A stretch of DNA of 6,210 nt from Synechococcus sp. UW140 (GTDB taxonomy: Bacteria; Cyanobacteriota; Cyanobacteriia; PCC-6307; Cyanobiaceae). The stretch is from contig CAMDWF010000143.1 of assembly GCA_945878795.1 (NCBI GenBank), positions 1-6,210 on the forward strand. The letters are read 5' to 3'. The first letter of the stretch is position 1. Each line of letters starts with the position of its first letter. Below the pieces are notes generated by a model, which was given only the letters and a program-made list of their open reading frames with translations, was not told where the DNA came from and did no database searches. Positions 5,797 through 6,210 of the stretch are shown in pieces. A program made the translations under genes and the position numbers.

Positions 5797-6210
5797 ATGA
5801 CGGCCAGTCCCGAATCCCTCTTCGATCAAGCGATTGCCCGCTACCGGGAAGGCACCCCCCCGGAAGAGCTGATCGATGATTTCCTGGCCCTAACGAGCCA
5901 ATCCCCCAAGCTCTCGGCCGGATGGACCTGCCTGGCCTGGCTGCAATTACTGCTCGACCAACCGCGCGCTGCCTTGTTGTCAGCTCGCAATGCGGTCCGG
6001 CTCAACCCCCAGGATCCCCAGGCCCGCATCAACCTCAGCGTGGCCATGCTCGAAACCGGCGCCAAGGGTGTGCGGGAGCATGTGGACGTGGTCAAGCGGG
6101 TTCTGGTCTTGGCTCCGGAAATGGCCGAAGAGCTCAACGGCTCCATCGCCGATGGCTTGCAGCGACGGCCCGGCTGGGCCGCTTTGGCCAAGGTGCGGGA
6201 CTGGCTGCAG
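5797..6210 (+). CDS. TPR-repeat protein, 3' end outside the window
   Basis: The frame runs from ATG 5797 to the last base without a stop, giving 138 visible residues (MTASPESLFDQAIARYREG...). Residues about 39-72 form a good TPR unit: SAGWTCLAWLQLLLDQ, then PRAALLSARNAVRLNPQD. A second helical pair follows (ARINLSVAMLETGAKG, then VDVVKRVLVLAPE). The last part, RRPGWAALAKVRDWLQ, may be close to the natural end. No signal peptide is seen, so it is probably a cytoplasmic protein-protein adaptor. There is no good Shine-Dalgarno site before the ATG, but an in-frame TGA at 5761 with no other start codon in between fixes the start. The gene follows the Fe-S carrier by 67 nt, which allows co-transcription. 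The partner and role are unknown. Confidence 0.8.
   Translation, partial: MTASPESLFDQAIARYREGTPPEELIDDFLALTSQSPKLSAGWTCLAWLQLLLDQPRAALLSARNAVRLNPQDPQARINLSVAMLETGAKGVREHVDVVKRVLVLAPEMAEELNGSIADGLQRRPGWAALAKVRDWLQ

Noticed and set aside
5208..5798. Minus-strand open frame (196 codons) antisense to the Fe-S carrier gene
   Set aside because: No domain is recognisable, it runs through the minus-strand terminator hairpin, and its opposite strand has a firm family match.
1..6210. CRISPR arrays, insertion sequences, tRNA or rRNA genes, HIP1 palindromes
   Set aside because: I looked and saw no spaced direct repeats, transposase motifs, terminal inverted repeats, tRNA-like cloverleaf ends or GCGATCGC octamers.

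Overview
The window looks like chromosomal DNA from a picocyanobacterium of the Synechococcus/Cyanobium type. The clearest sign is a plant-type zeta-carotene desaturase gene, together with a cyanobacterial-style A-type Fe-S carrier and a GC-rich, tightly packed gene order. By eye GC is clearly above 60%. I saw no copy of the HIP1 octamer (GCGATCGC) that is abundant in many other cyanobacteria. The genus is an inference. Every gene I see is an ordinary chromosomal one: there is no mobile element, CRISPR array, tRNA or rRNA.

Left block (1-2658, + strand): a three-gene run joined by stop/start overlaps. It holds the C-terminal part of a glycoside hydrolase family 3 (NagZ-like) protein, a family 2 glycosyltransferase fused to TPR repeats, and uroporphyrinogen-III synthase (hemD). 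The overlaps (1 nt and 4 nt) imply translational coupling, which places a cell-wall/sugar pair upstream of a tetrapyrrole biosynthesis gene.

Middle block (2642-5163, - strand): an apparent operon read right to left. It runs zeta-carotene desaturase (zds/crtQ), a small SRPBCC (START-like lipid-binding fold) protein 10 nt downstream, then a secreted lipoprotein whose start overlaps the end of the SRPBCC gene. The lipoprotein gene converges on hemD and the two coding ends overlap by 17 nt. The lipoprotein's layout (lipobox, proline-rich linker, DPF motif, small beta domain) faintly resembles the pilus lipoprotein PilP.

Right block (5164-6210): a 149-bp divergent spacer, then the A-type Fe-S carrier (IscA/SufA/HesB family) and the start of a TPR protein cut off by the window end, both on the + strand. 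The spacer carries a good -10 box for the Fe-S gene and a hairpin plus U-tract that works as a terminator only when read on the - strand, although no gene on that strand needs one.

I found no clearly new biological system. The items most worth a second look are the SRPBCC partner of the carotenoid desaturase, the orphan minus-strand terminator, and the PilP-like lipoprotein.
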